Assembly (NCBI GenBank): GCA_016218705.1
Contig: JACRDC010000055.1
Coordinates: 1 to 55,119, forward strand
Direction: 5' to 3'
Origin: Desulfarculus sp.
Lineage (GTDB): Bacteria > Desulfobacterota > Desulfarculia > Desulfarculales > Desulfarculaceae
DNA: 55,119 bases
Part shown: piece after piece, positions 28,282 through 36,681 of the stretch
Position numbering within the stretch: the stretch's first letter is position 1
How the letters are laid out: each line of letters starts with the position of its first letter
Notes under the pieces: model-generated
The model's database searches: none
What the model was told of the DNA's origin: nothing
Seen by the model: only the letters and a program-made list of their open reading frames with translations
Made by a program: the position numbers and the translations under genes

Positions 28282-29049
28282 TCACTTGACGGGGTGGGCG
28301 TAGAGCCACAGCACCCCGCCCAGTTCCACCTTCTTGTCCTGGCCGTCCTTCTTGATCTTCTTGTCGCTTTCGCTCAGGGCCGCGAAACCCCACCAGCCCG
28401 GCCAAGGCAGGGTCCAGGTGAAGAGTCCCTGCTTGTCGGTCTTGACCACCTGGGCAACGTAGGCGTCGCCCGGGGCCTGGCGCTGGCCGCCGTGGTTGAA
28501 GAACTCCACCTCCACCTCGGCCTCGGCCAGGGGCTTGCCCTTCTTGAGCACCTGGCCGGTGAAACTGTTGCCGGCGTAGAGCCCGTAGGGCCGGGTCAGG
28601 GGCAATATCTCCATGGGCTGACCCACGGGCTTGTCCCAGCCCTCCTGGCGGTTGAGCACCCCCACCACGGTCTTGGTGTAGTGGATGATGAACTTGTCCT
28701 CCGCCGGCTCGAAGTAGGGCGGCGGCGTTAGGTAAAAGAGATAATCACCAGGCTTCTTTATGTCCAGGCTGGCGGCCCAGGTGGTTTTCTCCTGCTCCTT
28801 CTGTTCCTTCAAGGCCGGCAGCAGGTCGTGTTTCTTGCCGTCCAGCACATAGCCGGCCTCCTGGGGCCGTCCCAGCTCCAGGCCCTGGTTCTCCATGGGG
28901 TGCCAGAAGCGATATTGCATCGCCAGGGTCTTGGGGTCGTCTTTTTCCACCACGCTACGTTGCGGGATTATCATGCCGAAGTGGGCATGGGCCGGGCCGG
29001 CGGCCAGCAGGCCGCTGACGATGAGCAGGGTCAATACCAAACTTTTCAT
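28282..29049 (-). CDS. nikK: Periplasmic DUF4198 protein (NikK-like)
   Basis: This 255-residue protein has a signal peptide (MKSLVLTLLIVSGLLAAGPAHA) and a mature N-terminus HFGMIIPQRSVV with a histidine well placed for metal binding. Two beta domains follow (DUF4198), with 'RPYGLYAGNSFTGQVLKKGKPLAEAEVEVEFFN' and 'TDKQGLFTWTLPWPGWWGFAAL'. NikK proteins accompany NikMLQO in predicted nickel uptake systems. The ATG at 29049 has a perfect AGGAGGAG site. First gene of the operon. Confidence 0.85.
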   Translation of the reverse strand: MKSLVLTLLIVSGLLAAGPAHAHFGMIIPQRSVVEKDDPKTLAMQYRFWHPMENQGLELGRPQEAGYVLDGKKHDLLPALKEQKEQEKTTWAASLDIKKPGDYLFYLTPPPYFEPAEDKFIIHYTKTVVGVLNRQEGWDKPVGQPMEILPLTRPYGLYAGNSFTGQVLKKGKPLAEAEVEVEFFNHGGQRQAPGDAYVAQVVKTDKQGLFTWTLPWPGWWGFAALSESDKKIKKDGQDKKVELGGVLWLYAHPVK

Positions 29050-29242
29050 GTTCTCCTCCTGGCGGTGCATTTGAACGGTCCAAGGCCGTGGCCCGTAAAA
29101 AAGCCACGACCGCCGGACGCCTGTTTTAGGGGCGCCTGAGCGGTCTTCCTGACCGTCCTTCAGTTATGCATGGCTTCGCTGGCGGCTAGGGGCCGCCTGG
29201 CCTCGCGGCCGGGGAGGATCTTCTTGACCCTTGGTGTCTTTC

Positions 29243-29271
29243 AATATCCGCCAGGGGGCAGGCCCTGTCAA
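29243..29271 (-). promoter_or_regulatory. Putative promoter of the nikKMLQO operon
   Basis: On the minus strand, TTGACA (29266-29271), 17 bases, GATATT (4 of 6). It would give a leader of about 185 bases before nikK. That leader contains hairpins (GGTC/GACC around 29140-29155 and CGTGGC/GCCACG around 29083-29106), so RNA-level regulation is possible. I could not match it to a known riboswitch. Confidence 0.4.
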
Positions 29272-29284
29272 GGGAATTGGACCC

Positions 29285-30148
29285 CTACCCCTCCACCAGG
29301 CTGAAGAGGGGCTCGGCCTTGGTCAAAATCTTCTGGGCCTCCTCCAAAAGCTGGTCCATCTTGGCCGGGGTTATGGCCAGGTCAAAGAGTACCGTGGTGG
29401 GCAACTGGGCCTTGCGCTCGTCAAAGCCGCAGCCCATGCCGCAACGGATGATCAGGTGGTTGGCCAGGGAGATGAGGTTGGCGTAGAGGCGGTTGGGGCT
29501 GGCCTTCTGGGGCTCGTGATGGAAGAAGATGCCGCCCTGGATGGTCTCGCTCAGGTGCCATTTGCGGGCGGCCAGGCCGCCCATGATGGCGTGATCCACG
29601 CCCAGCACCTCGCGCTCGGCTTCGGCCGGCGGCCAATTGTTGTTGACTATCAAATTGCCTATGGCCACCAGCTCCTGGGCCAGGAAGGTACTCAGGATCA
29701 GCTTGCCCACGTCGTGCAACAGTGCCGCTGTGTAGACCTCGGCCGGGGCGGGCACGGCCTTGAGCTGGGCCAGGCGCCGGGCCACCAGGGCCGTGGCCAG
29801 GCTGTGCCGCCAAAGTTGACTGGGCTCGGCGTTGTAGCCGGCCAGGTAGGAGTTGAACATGGGCACCACCCCCGAGTTCAGGGTGATGTCTATGAGGTTC
29901 TGCACGCCGATGCGCGTCAGGGCCTGGTCCAGGGTGGAGATCTTGCGCCCCAGACCGAAGTAGGCCGAGTTGGCCCGGCGAAGCACGTTGGCCGTCACGC
30001 CGGGGTCCAGGCTCACCACGGCCACCAGATCATTGGTGGCGAAATCGGGGTTGGCCGTGATCTCCAGCACCTGGTTGACCACCCCTGGCAGGGCCGGCAG
30101 GCGGTCCAGGTCCTGCACGATTCTCTTGACGCGGCTGGTCTTGTCCAT
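29285..30148 (-). CDS. HDOD domain protein
   Basis: This 287-residue protein is an HDOD domain from about residue 10 to 215: 'RLPALPGVVNQVLEITANPDFATNDLVAVVSLDPGVTANVLRRANSAYFG' and 'IGVQNLIDITLNSGVVPMF', then 'AALLHDVGKLIL'. HDOD proteins are catalytically degenerate HD relatives with signalling roles, although the HD pair of HDVGK is kept here. No second output domain is visible. I chose ATG 30148 with a GGGG site; the frame opens at 30214. Confidence 0.9.
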   Translation of the reverse strand: MDKTSRVKRIVQDLDRLPALPGVVNQVLEITANPDFATNDLVAVVSLDPGVTANVLRRANSAYFGLGRKISTLDQALTRIGVQNLIDITLNSGVVPMFNSYLAGYNAEPSQLWRHSLATALVARRLAQLKAVPAPAEVYTAALLHDVGKLILSTFLAQELVAIGNLIVNNNWPPAEAEREVLGVDHAIMGGLAARKWHLSETIQGGIFFHHEPQKASPNRLYANLISLANHLIIRCGMGCGFDERKAQLPTTVLFDLAITPAKMDQLLEEAQKILTKAEPLFSLVEG

Positions 30149-30251
30149 GTCCCCTGAACCCTCGCGGCCGTCATGCTGTATGCCAATGGCTGTCCTACTG
30201 GGCCATGATATCACAGATTTTGGCCGCCTCCCCTGTCAATCCCGCCGGCTG

Positions 30252-30632
30252 CTAGGCAGGCCCTGGCCGCCGCGCCTTTCGGCGGCGCCATAACCAGGCG
30301 TAGCCCAGCAGGTTCAGGGCGGCCCAGGCCCCGCCGGCCAGGCGCAGCCAACTCTCGGGCAGGCGAAGGTAGACCAGGCGGTCCACATATACAAAGAGGA
30401 AGGACCCCGGATAGGCCGGTGCCGCCGGGTCCTGGCAGCGCAGCCAGTACTCCAGCAGGGTGAGCGGGCAGTACCAGCCCCCCAGGTTGAGCGCCAGCAC
30501 CACCAGCAGCGATACCAGGTGGGGCCAGGCCAGCCAGGGCCGGCGCCGGGCCAACAGCAGTCCCGCCAGGATGAAGATTATCCAGGCGAAGTGGACCAGC
30601 ATCACCAGATCGGCCAAAAGGCGGTGGCTCAT
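30252..30632 (-). CDS. DUF2784 membrane protein
   Basis: This 126-residue protein has three to four membrane helices and the DUF2784 pattern: 'LLADLVMLVHFAWIIFILAGLLLARRRPWLAWPHL', 'NLGGWYCPLTLLEYWLR' and 'GSFLFVYVDRLVYLRLPESWL'. The function of this family is unknown. It stands alone, with the AT-rich cyclase gene upstream and the HDOD gene downstream on the same strand. Confidence 0.88.
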   Translation of the reverse strand: MSHRLLADLVMLVHFAWIIFILAGLLLARRRPWLAWPHLVSLLVVLALNLGGWYCPLTLLEYWLRCQDPAAPAYPGSFLFVYVDRLVYLRLPESWLRLAGGAWAALNLLGYAWLWRRRKARRPGPA

Positions 30633-30669
30633 GGCTGGCCTAATGTGTGATATTCTTTACAACTATTAT

Positions 30670-32031
30670 CTATAACAACTCTTTGTCTGGTGTAACTTCA
30701 CCTAGCAGTGCAGCAAAATATCCAATCTCTTCTCTTACTTTTTTATGTAATAGCTTCCACTTCCTTTCATTGAGCGGCAAAGGGTCAGAAAAATCGCAAG
30801 AAAGAATACCACATTTATATATCTCACCATAACTGCCCGTACTTGCCAGCAAGGGAAAACTTACGAAGCAACGAGGAAGGTGATTATTATACTTAAACGC
30901 AAAGCGTTTTACTTCATCAAGAGTCAAGTCCATTTTTTCATATAGCTTCTCACAATAAGACACAAAATTGTCGCCATGCTTATCATCAACAAATGGCAAA
31001 TCGTTAATGTACTGCATTTCCCCCAATTCCCAAGCCTTGCCAGGGCATCCTATGCCTGATGGGTATGACATCAACGATTTTATTTTTTTAATTTTTCCAT
31101 CTTGATCTAACCTGTTAGCCCAGGGAAATGTAATATCATTACCCTCTAAATCTTTTTCTCTAGTAAGAAGTGTCACTGTATATTGAATGCCTTCTATGTC
31201 GATATTCCTTTCTGTGGCATTTAATATGTACTTTAACTTAACACTAAATATTTTTAGCAGGCTAAGCAGAGAATTGCTTATTATGGTTGGCATATACGTT
31301 GGATTATAAGGAGAGAAAAAGTTGCCCATAGATGCAGAAAAAATATTATGAACAATAACCTCCTTGCTTTTTACCGTTGCGCTAAACTTCCTAGTTCCAT
31401 AGTTTTTCTTATTTTTATAAGATACATACCACAACTTAAAAAAGGAATCGGTTACAATTAGATGATCCCTTCTTGCTAATACTAATGCTCTTGCGCAAGT
31501 GTTTAGCCCTTCACCCTGAACAATAAGTCGACCATTTACCCTACTATGTGACCATTTAGTTGGCCCATAATGTATAGCTGCTCTAATTTTAGGGTCCTTT
31601 GGCCATCCATTTATATCATGCCTTGCCATTCGCTCTCCAAATCCCCTCTCCAAGGCCATGCCATTCACTGATTCTTCTATGGATACCTGCTTCCATGAAA
31701 GGTTATTTTTATCAATAAAGTCTTTAAATTCTGACTCAAACAACTCATATATTTTAACCACGCAATCAAACACATCTGTAGCCATTTTATCATAAGAGTC
31801 TGCTATAACAAAGACGATTCCATCTCCAGTAGTATTTGAATAAAAATCTGCTTGAATATCGTTCTCTTTATGGAAATGCGGAATTTGCCTTTCCCGAAGC
31901 GTTCGAATTACTAATCGATATAGGTGTTCCATCATGTTAACTTGTATTTCATCGCTTTGCCGAGTCGAATCCACAATATCCATATAGATTACAAACGACT
32001 TGATTAATGCTGGCAGCGTGCTACCCTTCAT
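30670..32031 (-). CDS. AT-rich class III nucleotide cyclase with GAF-like C-terminus
   Basis: This 453-residue protein is encoded in DNA far more AT-rich than its surroundings, so probably acquired. The N-terminal half is a class III cyclase: 'YMDIVDSTR' carries metal-binding Asp18, 'TTGDGIVFV' the second Asp (70), 'RAAIHYGP' the core strand, and 'GEGLNTCARAL' the transition-state pair Asn177 and Arg181. The enzyme therefore looks active. The product (cAMP, cGMP, cCMP or cUMP) cannot be told. Residues about 285-440 look like a GAF-type sensor ('SGIGCPGKAWELGE'). No membrane helix or adjacent effector is evident. Start: ATG with a GGGAG site. Confidence 0.8.
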   Translation of the reverse strand: MKGSTLPALIKSFVIYMDIVDSTRQSDEIQVNMMEHLYRLVIRTLRERQIPHFHKENDIQADFYSNTTGDGIVFVIADSYDKMATDVFDCVVKIYELFESEFKDFIDKNNLSWKQVSIEESVNGMALERGFGERMARHDINGWPKDPKIRAAIHYGPTKWSHSRVNGRLIVQGEGLNTCARALVLARRDHLIVTDSFFKLWYVSYKNKKNYGTRKFSATVKSKEVIVHNIFSASMGNFFSPYNPTYMPTIISNSLLSLLKIFSVKLKYILNATERNIDIEGIQYTVTLLTREKDLEGNDITFPWANRLDQDGKIKKIKSLMSYPSGIGCPGKAWELGEMQYINDLPFVDDKHGDNFVSYCEKLYEKMDLTLDEVKRFAFKYNNHLPRCFVSFPLLASTGSYGEIYKCGILSCDFSDPLPLNERKWKLLHKKVREEIGYFAALLGEVTPDKELL

Positions 32032-32092
32032 TCGAAACTCCCTTCAAGCGTATTTTGCTGTTTTTATTGCACTTATTTTAATCGCACAATAT

Positions 32093-32120
32093 TCTATAAA
32101 AATATTATTTATTGCGTCAA
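32093..32120 (-). promoter_or_regulatory. Putative promoter of the AT-rich cyclase gene
   Basis: On the minus strand, TTGACG (32115-32120), 16 bases, TATAGA (32093-32098), about 62 bases before the start codon. It sits in a very AT-rich stretch (32040-32165) that otherwise lacks a gene. AT-rich DNA gives many chance matches. Confidence 0.4.
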
Positions 32121-32193
32121 CCAATTATTATTTAATTCCCATTTATTATTATCATATATTGCAGCGCCCACCGCGCTTTGGTAGCATGCCGCC

Positions 32194-33552
32194 ATGTCCT
32201 ACCACCTACTGGTAATAGGCGCCGGCCTGGCCGGCTGCGAGGCGGCCCTGGCCGCCGCCGCCCAGGGCGTGCCGGTTTTGGTCAGGGAGATGAAGCCCCT
32301 GGCCTACACCCCCGCCCACCACTCGCCCTTGATGGGCGAGCTGGTCTGCTCCAACTCCCTGCGCTCCGACGACCCCACCAGCGCCGTGGGGCTATTGAAG
32401 CTGGAGATGAGCCTCCTGGGCTCGGCGGTGATGGCCGCCGCCCGGGCCACGGCGGTGGCCGCCGGCAAGGCCCTGGCCGTGGACCGCCAGGCCTTCGCGG
32501 CGCTGCTGGACCAGGCCCTGCGCGGCCACCCGCTCATCACCCTAGAGAGCGTGGCCGTCACGGAGGTGCCCCGCGCTGGCCTGTGCGTGCTGGCCAGCGG
32601 CCCGCTGACCACCCCCGAGCTGGCCGCCGACCTGGCCCGCCTCACCGGCCAGGCGGGCCTGCACTTCTACGACACCATCGCCCCCATCGTCACCTCCGAG
32701 TCGGTGGACATGGCGCACGCTTTCTGGGCCGACCGCTACGGCGATGGCGAGGGCGACTACCTCAACTGCCCCCTGAGCAAGGAAGAGTGGCAGGCCTTTT
32801 ACCAGGCCCTGACCACCGCCGAGCAGGTGCCGCTCAAGGACTTCGAGAACCCCCGCTTCTTCGAGGGCTGCCTGCCCATCGAGGTGATGGCCGCCCGGGG
32901 CGAGAAGACCCTGCTCTTCGGACCCATGAAGCCAGTGGGCCTCAGCGACCCGGCCACGGGCCGCTGGCCCCACGCCGTGGTGCAACTGCGCAAGGAGGAC
33001 CACGAGGGTAGGCTGCTCAACCTGGTCGGCTTTCAGACCAAGCTGACCCACCCCGCCCAGGAGCGGGTCTTCCGCCTGATTCCAGCCCTGGCCCGGGCCG
33101 AGTTCGCCCGCCTGGGCTCCATTCATCGCAACACCTTCGTTGACGCCCCCCGGGCGCTCACCCCGGACCAGCGCCTGTGTTCCGCTCCCCATGTCTATGT
33201 GGCCGGCCAGCTCTCGGGGGTGGAAGGCTACGTGGAAAGCGCGGCCAGCGGGCTGCTCTGCGGCATCAACGCCGGACGCCGCGCCCTGGGACAAGGACCC
33301 CTCCTGCCCCCGCCCACCACCGCCCTGGGCGGCCTGCTGAGTCACCTGGGGAACACGGCCACCAAGGACTTCCAGCCCAGCAACGTCAATTTCGGGCTGC
33401 TGCCCCCCCTGCCCCCCCAGCCCAGACGCCTGCCCAAGAAGCAGCGGGGCCTGGAATTGGCCCGCCGCGCCCTGGCGGACCTCCTGGCCTGGATGGAGGC
33501 CTCCGGCCTGACACCGGCCATGGTGCCCCCCAGCCTCCAGGACCTCTCCTAG
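32194..33552 (+). CDS. trmFO: tRNA m5U54 methyltransferase TrmFO (folate/FAD dependent)
   Basis: This 452-residue flavoprotein uses methylene-tetrahydrofolate to make 5-methyluridine at position 54 of tRNAs. The FAD-binding start 'LLVIGAGLAGCEAALAAAAQG' is followed by the family hallmarks 'REMKPLAYTPAHHSPLMGELVCSNSLRSDD' (about residues 31-60) and 'YLNCPLSKEEWQAFY', and 'AGQLSGVEGYVESAASGLLCGINA' near residue 333. Full length. Codon use returns to the GC-rich host type right after the AT-rich island. Confidence 0.97.
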   Translation: MSYHLLVIGAGLAGCEAALAAAAQGVPVLVREMKPLAYTPAHHSPLMGELVCSNSLRSDDPTSAVGLLKLEMSLLGSAVMAAARATAVAAGKALAVDRQAFAALLDQALRGHPLITLESVAVTEVPRAGLCVLASGPLTTPELAADLARLTGQAGLHFYDTIAPIVTSESVDMAHAFWADRYGDGEGDYLNCPLSKEEWQAFYQALTTAEQVPLKDFENPRFFEGCLPIEVMAARGEKTLLFGPMKPVGLSDPATGRWPHAVVQLRKEDHEGRLLNLVGFQTKLTHPAQERVFRLIPALARAEFARLGSIHRNTFVDAPRALTPDQRLCSAPHVYVAGQLSGVEGYVESAASGLLCGINAGRRALGQGPLLPPPTTALGGLLSHLGNTATKDFQPSNVNFGLLPPLPPQPRRLPKKQRGLELARRALADLLAWMEASGLTPAMVPPSLQDLS

Positions 33553-34074
33553 GCCCGCCCCTAGCCGCGCCCAAGGCTAGCCCACGCCCCCCAGGTGTAC
33601 GCGGCCCACCCAGCCAACGCCCACTTTGCGGCCCCCAAAACCGCTAGGTGTAGCCGGTCTTTCTTGGCGCACTAATAACCGTTGTTGGTAAGCCTTTGGG
33701 CTTTTGGTCATATTAAAAGGCAGTTAGCAGGCAGGGGCGTTTTTAATAGACCTGCGAATTTCCCCGCTGGGTACCCGGGGGGCGCTTGGTGCCCCCAAGG
33801 CCCGGTGCCAGGGCCGGTGAAGCGGGCCGGGCGGGACCGCCAGCAAGGCTGCGCTTACAGGCTCCCTGCGGAGCCAACCGGGAACGGCGGGTTACGCTTG
33901 GCTAACCCGCCCTAGGTTTTCGGTATTGAGCGGCCTGCCGGCGGGAGCCGCCGGCCTGGGACTGTAGTGGCACCCGGCCACCCCCTCGCCCTACCCTCTC
34001 CCCCAGTGGGGACGAGTGGGCAAGAGGGTCATCCCTAAAGTAAAGGACGCGGTGGATAGTCACCCCGCGAGCCC
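33553..34074. other. Intergenic stretch with hairpins, no gene seen
   Basis: Contains a hairpin GGCGGGTTACGC with GGCTAACCCGCC (about 33886-33911) and a partial copy of the GGGAGCCGCCGGCC end of the 75-bp repeat near 33950. I see no convincing coding frame or tRNA. It separates the convergent trmFO and rimO genes. Confidence 0.5.
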
Positions 34075-34147
34075 CCAGCGGGAGCCGCCAGCCCGGGCCA
34101 AGGCGGCGGCCACGCCCGACCCGTATATGCCCCGTGGGGGGCACCCC
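34075..34147 (-). repeat. 75-bp dispersed repeat, copy 4 (after rimO)
   Basis: On the minus strand, one base after the rimO stop, it reads GGGGTGCCCCCCACGGGGCA, TATACGGGTCGGG, a variable middle, then GGCGGCTCCCGCTGGG. It has the same orientation relative to its gene as the copies after rodA and dnaN. Confidence 0.85.
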
Positions 34148-34148
34148 A

Positions 34149-35459
34149 TTAGAGAAGCACCGCCTCCAGGTCGTAGGCGTGGGCCTTGGTTATGCGGCAG
34201 CGGGCCAGGCTCCCGGGCTCCGCCTGGCCGTCGGTGATGATGACCTCGCCGTCCACCTCTGGGGCCTGGCGGGCCAGGCGGCCCAGGCCCAGCAGATCGC
34301 TCTCCGGGTGAGGCCCCAGCACCAGGATTTCAAGCTCCTGGCCCTTGAGTGCCTTTTGCTTGGCGCGGCTGACGGCCTTCTGGGTGGCCATGATCTGGCG
34401 CCGGCGGGCGGCCCCCAGCTTGGCCGGCGGGGCCGGTAGCCGCGCGCTGCGGGTGCCGGCCTCGGGCTGATAGGCAAAGCAGCCCAAATGGTCGAAGCCG
34501 GCCCCTTGCACGAACTCTCTTAGCTCTGTGAACTCGGCTTCACCCTCACCCGGGTGCCCCACCAACAGCGTGGTACGCAGAACCGCGTTGGGCACGGCCT
34601 GCCGTATTTCGGACAGCAGCGCCCGCAACTCGGCGCCCGAGCGCTTTCGCCCCATGGCCTGTAGCACCGGGCCGGAGATATGCTGCAAGGGCAAATCAAA
34701 ATACGGGAGCACCTTGGGGGTGCGGGCCATGGTCTGGATGAGCGGTTTTTCCAGACTATCCGGACTGAGATAGAGTAATCTTATCCACGAGAGTGCACCT
34801 ATGCTGGCCATCTCCGGCAGCAGGGCCTCCAGGCTGGAGCCGTCCTTCAGGTCGCGGCCATAGGAGCAGAGGTCCTGGGCCACCAGGTTGAGTTCGCGCG
34901 CGCCAGCCTCGGCCAAGCGCTGGGCCTCGGCCAGGACGTCATGCATGGGCCGCGAGCGGAAGCGTCCCCGGATGCGCGGGATGGTGCAGAATGCGCAATC
35001 GTGTTCACAGCCATCGCCCAAGCGCAGGTAGGCCCAGCCTGGCCCGGTGGACAAGGCGCGGGGGTGCTCGAAGCCAAAGACCTCCCGGGGCTGGGAGATG
35101 GCCAGCCGCCCCGGCGGCGCCGCTTGCAGGTGCTCCAGCAGGCGCGCGGCCTCGCCCGGCCCCACCAGCAGGTCCACCTCGGGCAGGCTGGCGGCCAGCT
35201 TCTTGCCGTAGCGCCCCACCAGGCAGCCCACCACGGCCAGGCGTTGGCCCGGGCGCTTGGCCGCCGCCAGGTCCAGGATGGCCGCGATGTTCTCCTGCAC
35301 CGCCGGCTTGATGAAGCCGCAGGTGTTGACCAGCAATAGCTCCGCCTGGCCGGGGTCGGCCACGCCTTGCCAGCCGGCGGCCAAGAGCATGCCGGCCAGG
35401 TGCTCGCCCTCAACCTGGTTCTTGGCGCAGCCCAGGTTGAGGAGGTAATAGGTAGACAT
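34149..35459 (-). CDS. rimO: Ribosomal protein S12 methylthiotransferase RimO
   Basis: This 436-residue radical SAM enzyme adds a methylthio group to an aspartate of ribosomal protein S12. The N-terminal UPF0004 domain has three cysteines (about 11, 47 and 79: 'NLGCAKNQVE', 'NTCGFI', 'VGCL'). The radical SAM cluster motif is C151-x3-C155-x2-C158 in 'GCEHDCAFCTIPRIRG'. A C-terminal TRAM domain follows. I chose ATG 35459 with a GGTGA site over GTG 35468. Typical length. Confidence 0.96.
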   Translation of the reverse strand: MSTYYLLNLGCAKNQVEGEHLAGMLLAAGWQGVADPGQAELLLVNTCGFIKPAVQENIAAILDLAAAKRPGQRLAVVGCLVGRYGKKLAASLPEVDLLVGPGEAARLLEHLQAAPPGRLAISQPREVFGFEHPRALSTGPGWAYLRLGDGCEHDCAFCTIPRIRGRFRSRPMHDVLAEAQRLAEAGARELNLVAQDLCSYGRDLKDGSSLEALLPEMASIGALSWIRLLYLSPDSLEKPLIQTMARTPKVLPYFDLPLQHISGPVLQAMGRKRSGAELRALLSEIRQAVPNAVLRTTLLVGHPGEGEAEFTELREFVQGAGFDHLGCFAYQPEAGTRSARLPAPPAKLGAARRRQIMATQKAVSRAKQKALKGQELEILVLGPHPESDLLGLGRLARQAPEVDGEVIITDGQAEPGSLARCRITKAHAYDLEAVLL

Positions 35460-35480
35460 GTCGTTCACCGTGTCCAGTTT

Positions 35481-35569
35481 GTCATTGCGAGGAGCGCAAG
35501 CTACGAAGCAATCTCTGGGATTTTGGGAAAGAGATTGCTTCGTCGCCCCAAGGGGCTCCTCGCAATGAC
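35481..35569. repeat. Inverted-repeat element of the ATTGCGAGGAGC type
   Basis: GTCATTGCGAGGAGCGCAAG plus ACGAAGCAATCTC pair with GAGATTGCTTCGTCGCCCC and GGCTCCTCGCAATGAC, forming one long hairpin of 89 bp. Elements with these arms are widespread in intergenic DNA of many bacteria. Only one copy is in this window. Confidence 0.85.
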
Positions 35570-35609
35570 TCCTAAACCGAATTTATGGGGGCACCTGTCC
35601 AGCTCGCCA

Positions 35610-36674
35610 TCAATCCCCGAAGCTCATCACCACCCGCTGGTCCATAAGGTACAGCACCGCCAGATTGAAGGCCAGGGCCGCGCCGGCCAGGAGCGCCAGG
35701 GACCAGGCCGGCCATCCGGGCCGGGTGGCCCGGCGGTGGTCATCGGCCCGCCAGCCGCGCCCCCCACGCAGCAGGCTTAGGGAGGACATGGCCACGTAGC
35801 ACTCCACGGCAAAGGCGGGAAAGCCCAAATAGCCAGCCAGGGGCATGGCGAAGAGCTTGGGCTCATTCAGCCAAGGGAGGGTGTACACCCAGCGGGCGCT
35901 GGAGAGAAAGTTCTGCGACTCCCACAACAGCCCGCAGATCAGGCCGGCCAATAGCAGGCGGCAGAAGACCGAGAGGTCGCCGGCCTGCCAGTCACGCATA
36001 AGGCTGGGCGCGCCATAGCGGTGGTTGAGGGGCTCCAGCAGAAAGACCAGCGCGCCCCACACCAGGGGGAAAAACAGCCCCGGCCAGAGCAAGGGCAGCA
36101 GCAACATTAGCCCACCAATGGCCAAAAAACCTGGGTACCATGGCGGCGTGCCTGCCACTGGGCGTAGACGGGCCGGTTGGGGTTGTGGCCTTAACAAGCC
36201 TTGCTGGCTCCCGTGGCAAGGCCGTTGGCCAGGGCCGTCCGTTCCCAGGGGCCGCACCCTCACCTGCCCCAGCACCCCCCAGGCGGTGAGCAATTCGTAG
36301 GTCACCAGCACCCCGGGCAGCACCGTGGCAAAGGCGACGTGCGCCCCCAGCCAGCGCAGCCAGGTTATGCGCGCCACGCCCTCGTAGTGCCAGTTGTTTA
36401 GCGCCGCCAGGTTGATTAGCTCGAAGAAGAACCAGAAGGTGGTGGAGGCCAGCGCCATGAAGGCGAAGGCCCCCTGCCGGTCCCAGAGCAGGGAGTTGCC
36501 GGTGCGCTGTTTGACCAGGCCGTCGGCGAAAATGATGTAGCCCCACCAGGCCAGGTGGTAGTACCACAGCCTGGCCCAGGGCACGTCATACCAGGCATGC
36601 CCGGCCGCCACCCCCCACAGCACCAGCCCCAGCAGGGCGTGGGAGCGCGGCGGCTTGGGCCTGGGGATGGCCAT
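35610..36674 (-). CDS. Unknown polytopic membrane protein with an in-frame repeat insertion
   Basis: I do not recognise this 354-residue protein. It has eight to nine hydrophobic segments, for example 'HALLGLVLWGVAAGHAWYDVPWARLWYYH', 'FMALASTTFWFFFELINLAAL', 'FLAIGGLMLLLPLLWPGLFFPLVWGALVFLLEPLN' and 'WSLALLAGAALAFNLAVLYLM'. Trp and Tyr are frequent at helix ends. Between helices, about 40 residues (PLGTDGPGQRPCHGSQQGLL and onward) are encoded by a copy of the 75-bp repeat and its flank, without breaking the frame. Start: ATG 36674 with AGGAGG, 7 bases after the TPR gene. Confidence 0.75.
   Translation of the reverse strand: MAIPRPKPPRSHALLGLVLWGVAAGHAWYDVPWARLWYYHLAWWGYIIFADGLVKQRTGNSLLWDRQGAFAFMALASTTFWFFFELINLAALNNWHYEGVARITWLRWLGAHVAFATVLPGVLVTYELLTAWGVLGQVRVRPLGTDGPGQRPCHGSQQGLLRPQPQPARLRPVAGTPPWYPGFLAIGGLMLLLPLLWPGLFFPLVWGALVFLLEPLNHRYGAPSLMRDWQAGDLSVFCRLLLAGLICGLLWESQNFLSSARWVYTLPWLNEPKLFAMPLAGYLGFPAFAVECYVAMSSLSLLRGGRGWRADDHRRATRPGWPAWSLALLAGAALAFNLAVLYLMDQRVVMSFGD
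36142..36217 (+). repeat. 75-bp dispersed repeat, copy 5 (inside a gene)
   Basis: It reads GGCGGCGTGCCTGCCACTGG, GCGTAGACGGGCCGG, a variable middle, then GCTGGCTCCCGTGGC. It matches the repeat consensus at both ends and lies inside the unknown membrane protein gene, in the opposite direction and in frame. Confidence 0.75.
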
Positions 36675-36681
36675 GCCCCTC

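Noticed and set aside
32000-32215. Small plus-strand frame with a hydrophobic segment between the cyclase and trmFO
   Set aside because: TTG start, overlaps both flanking genes, and AT-rich DNA gives hydrophobic translations by chance.
34782-34791. TTATCCACG considered as a DnaA box
   Set aside because: Single one-mismatch site inside rimO with no neighbours.
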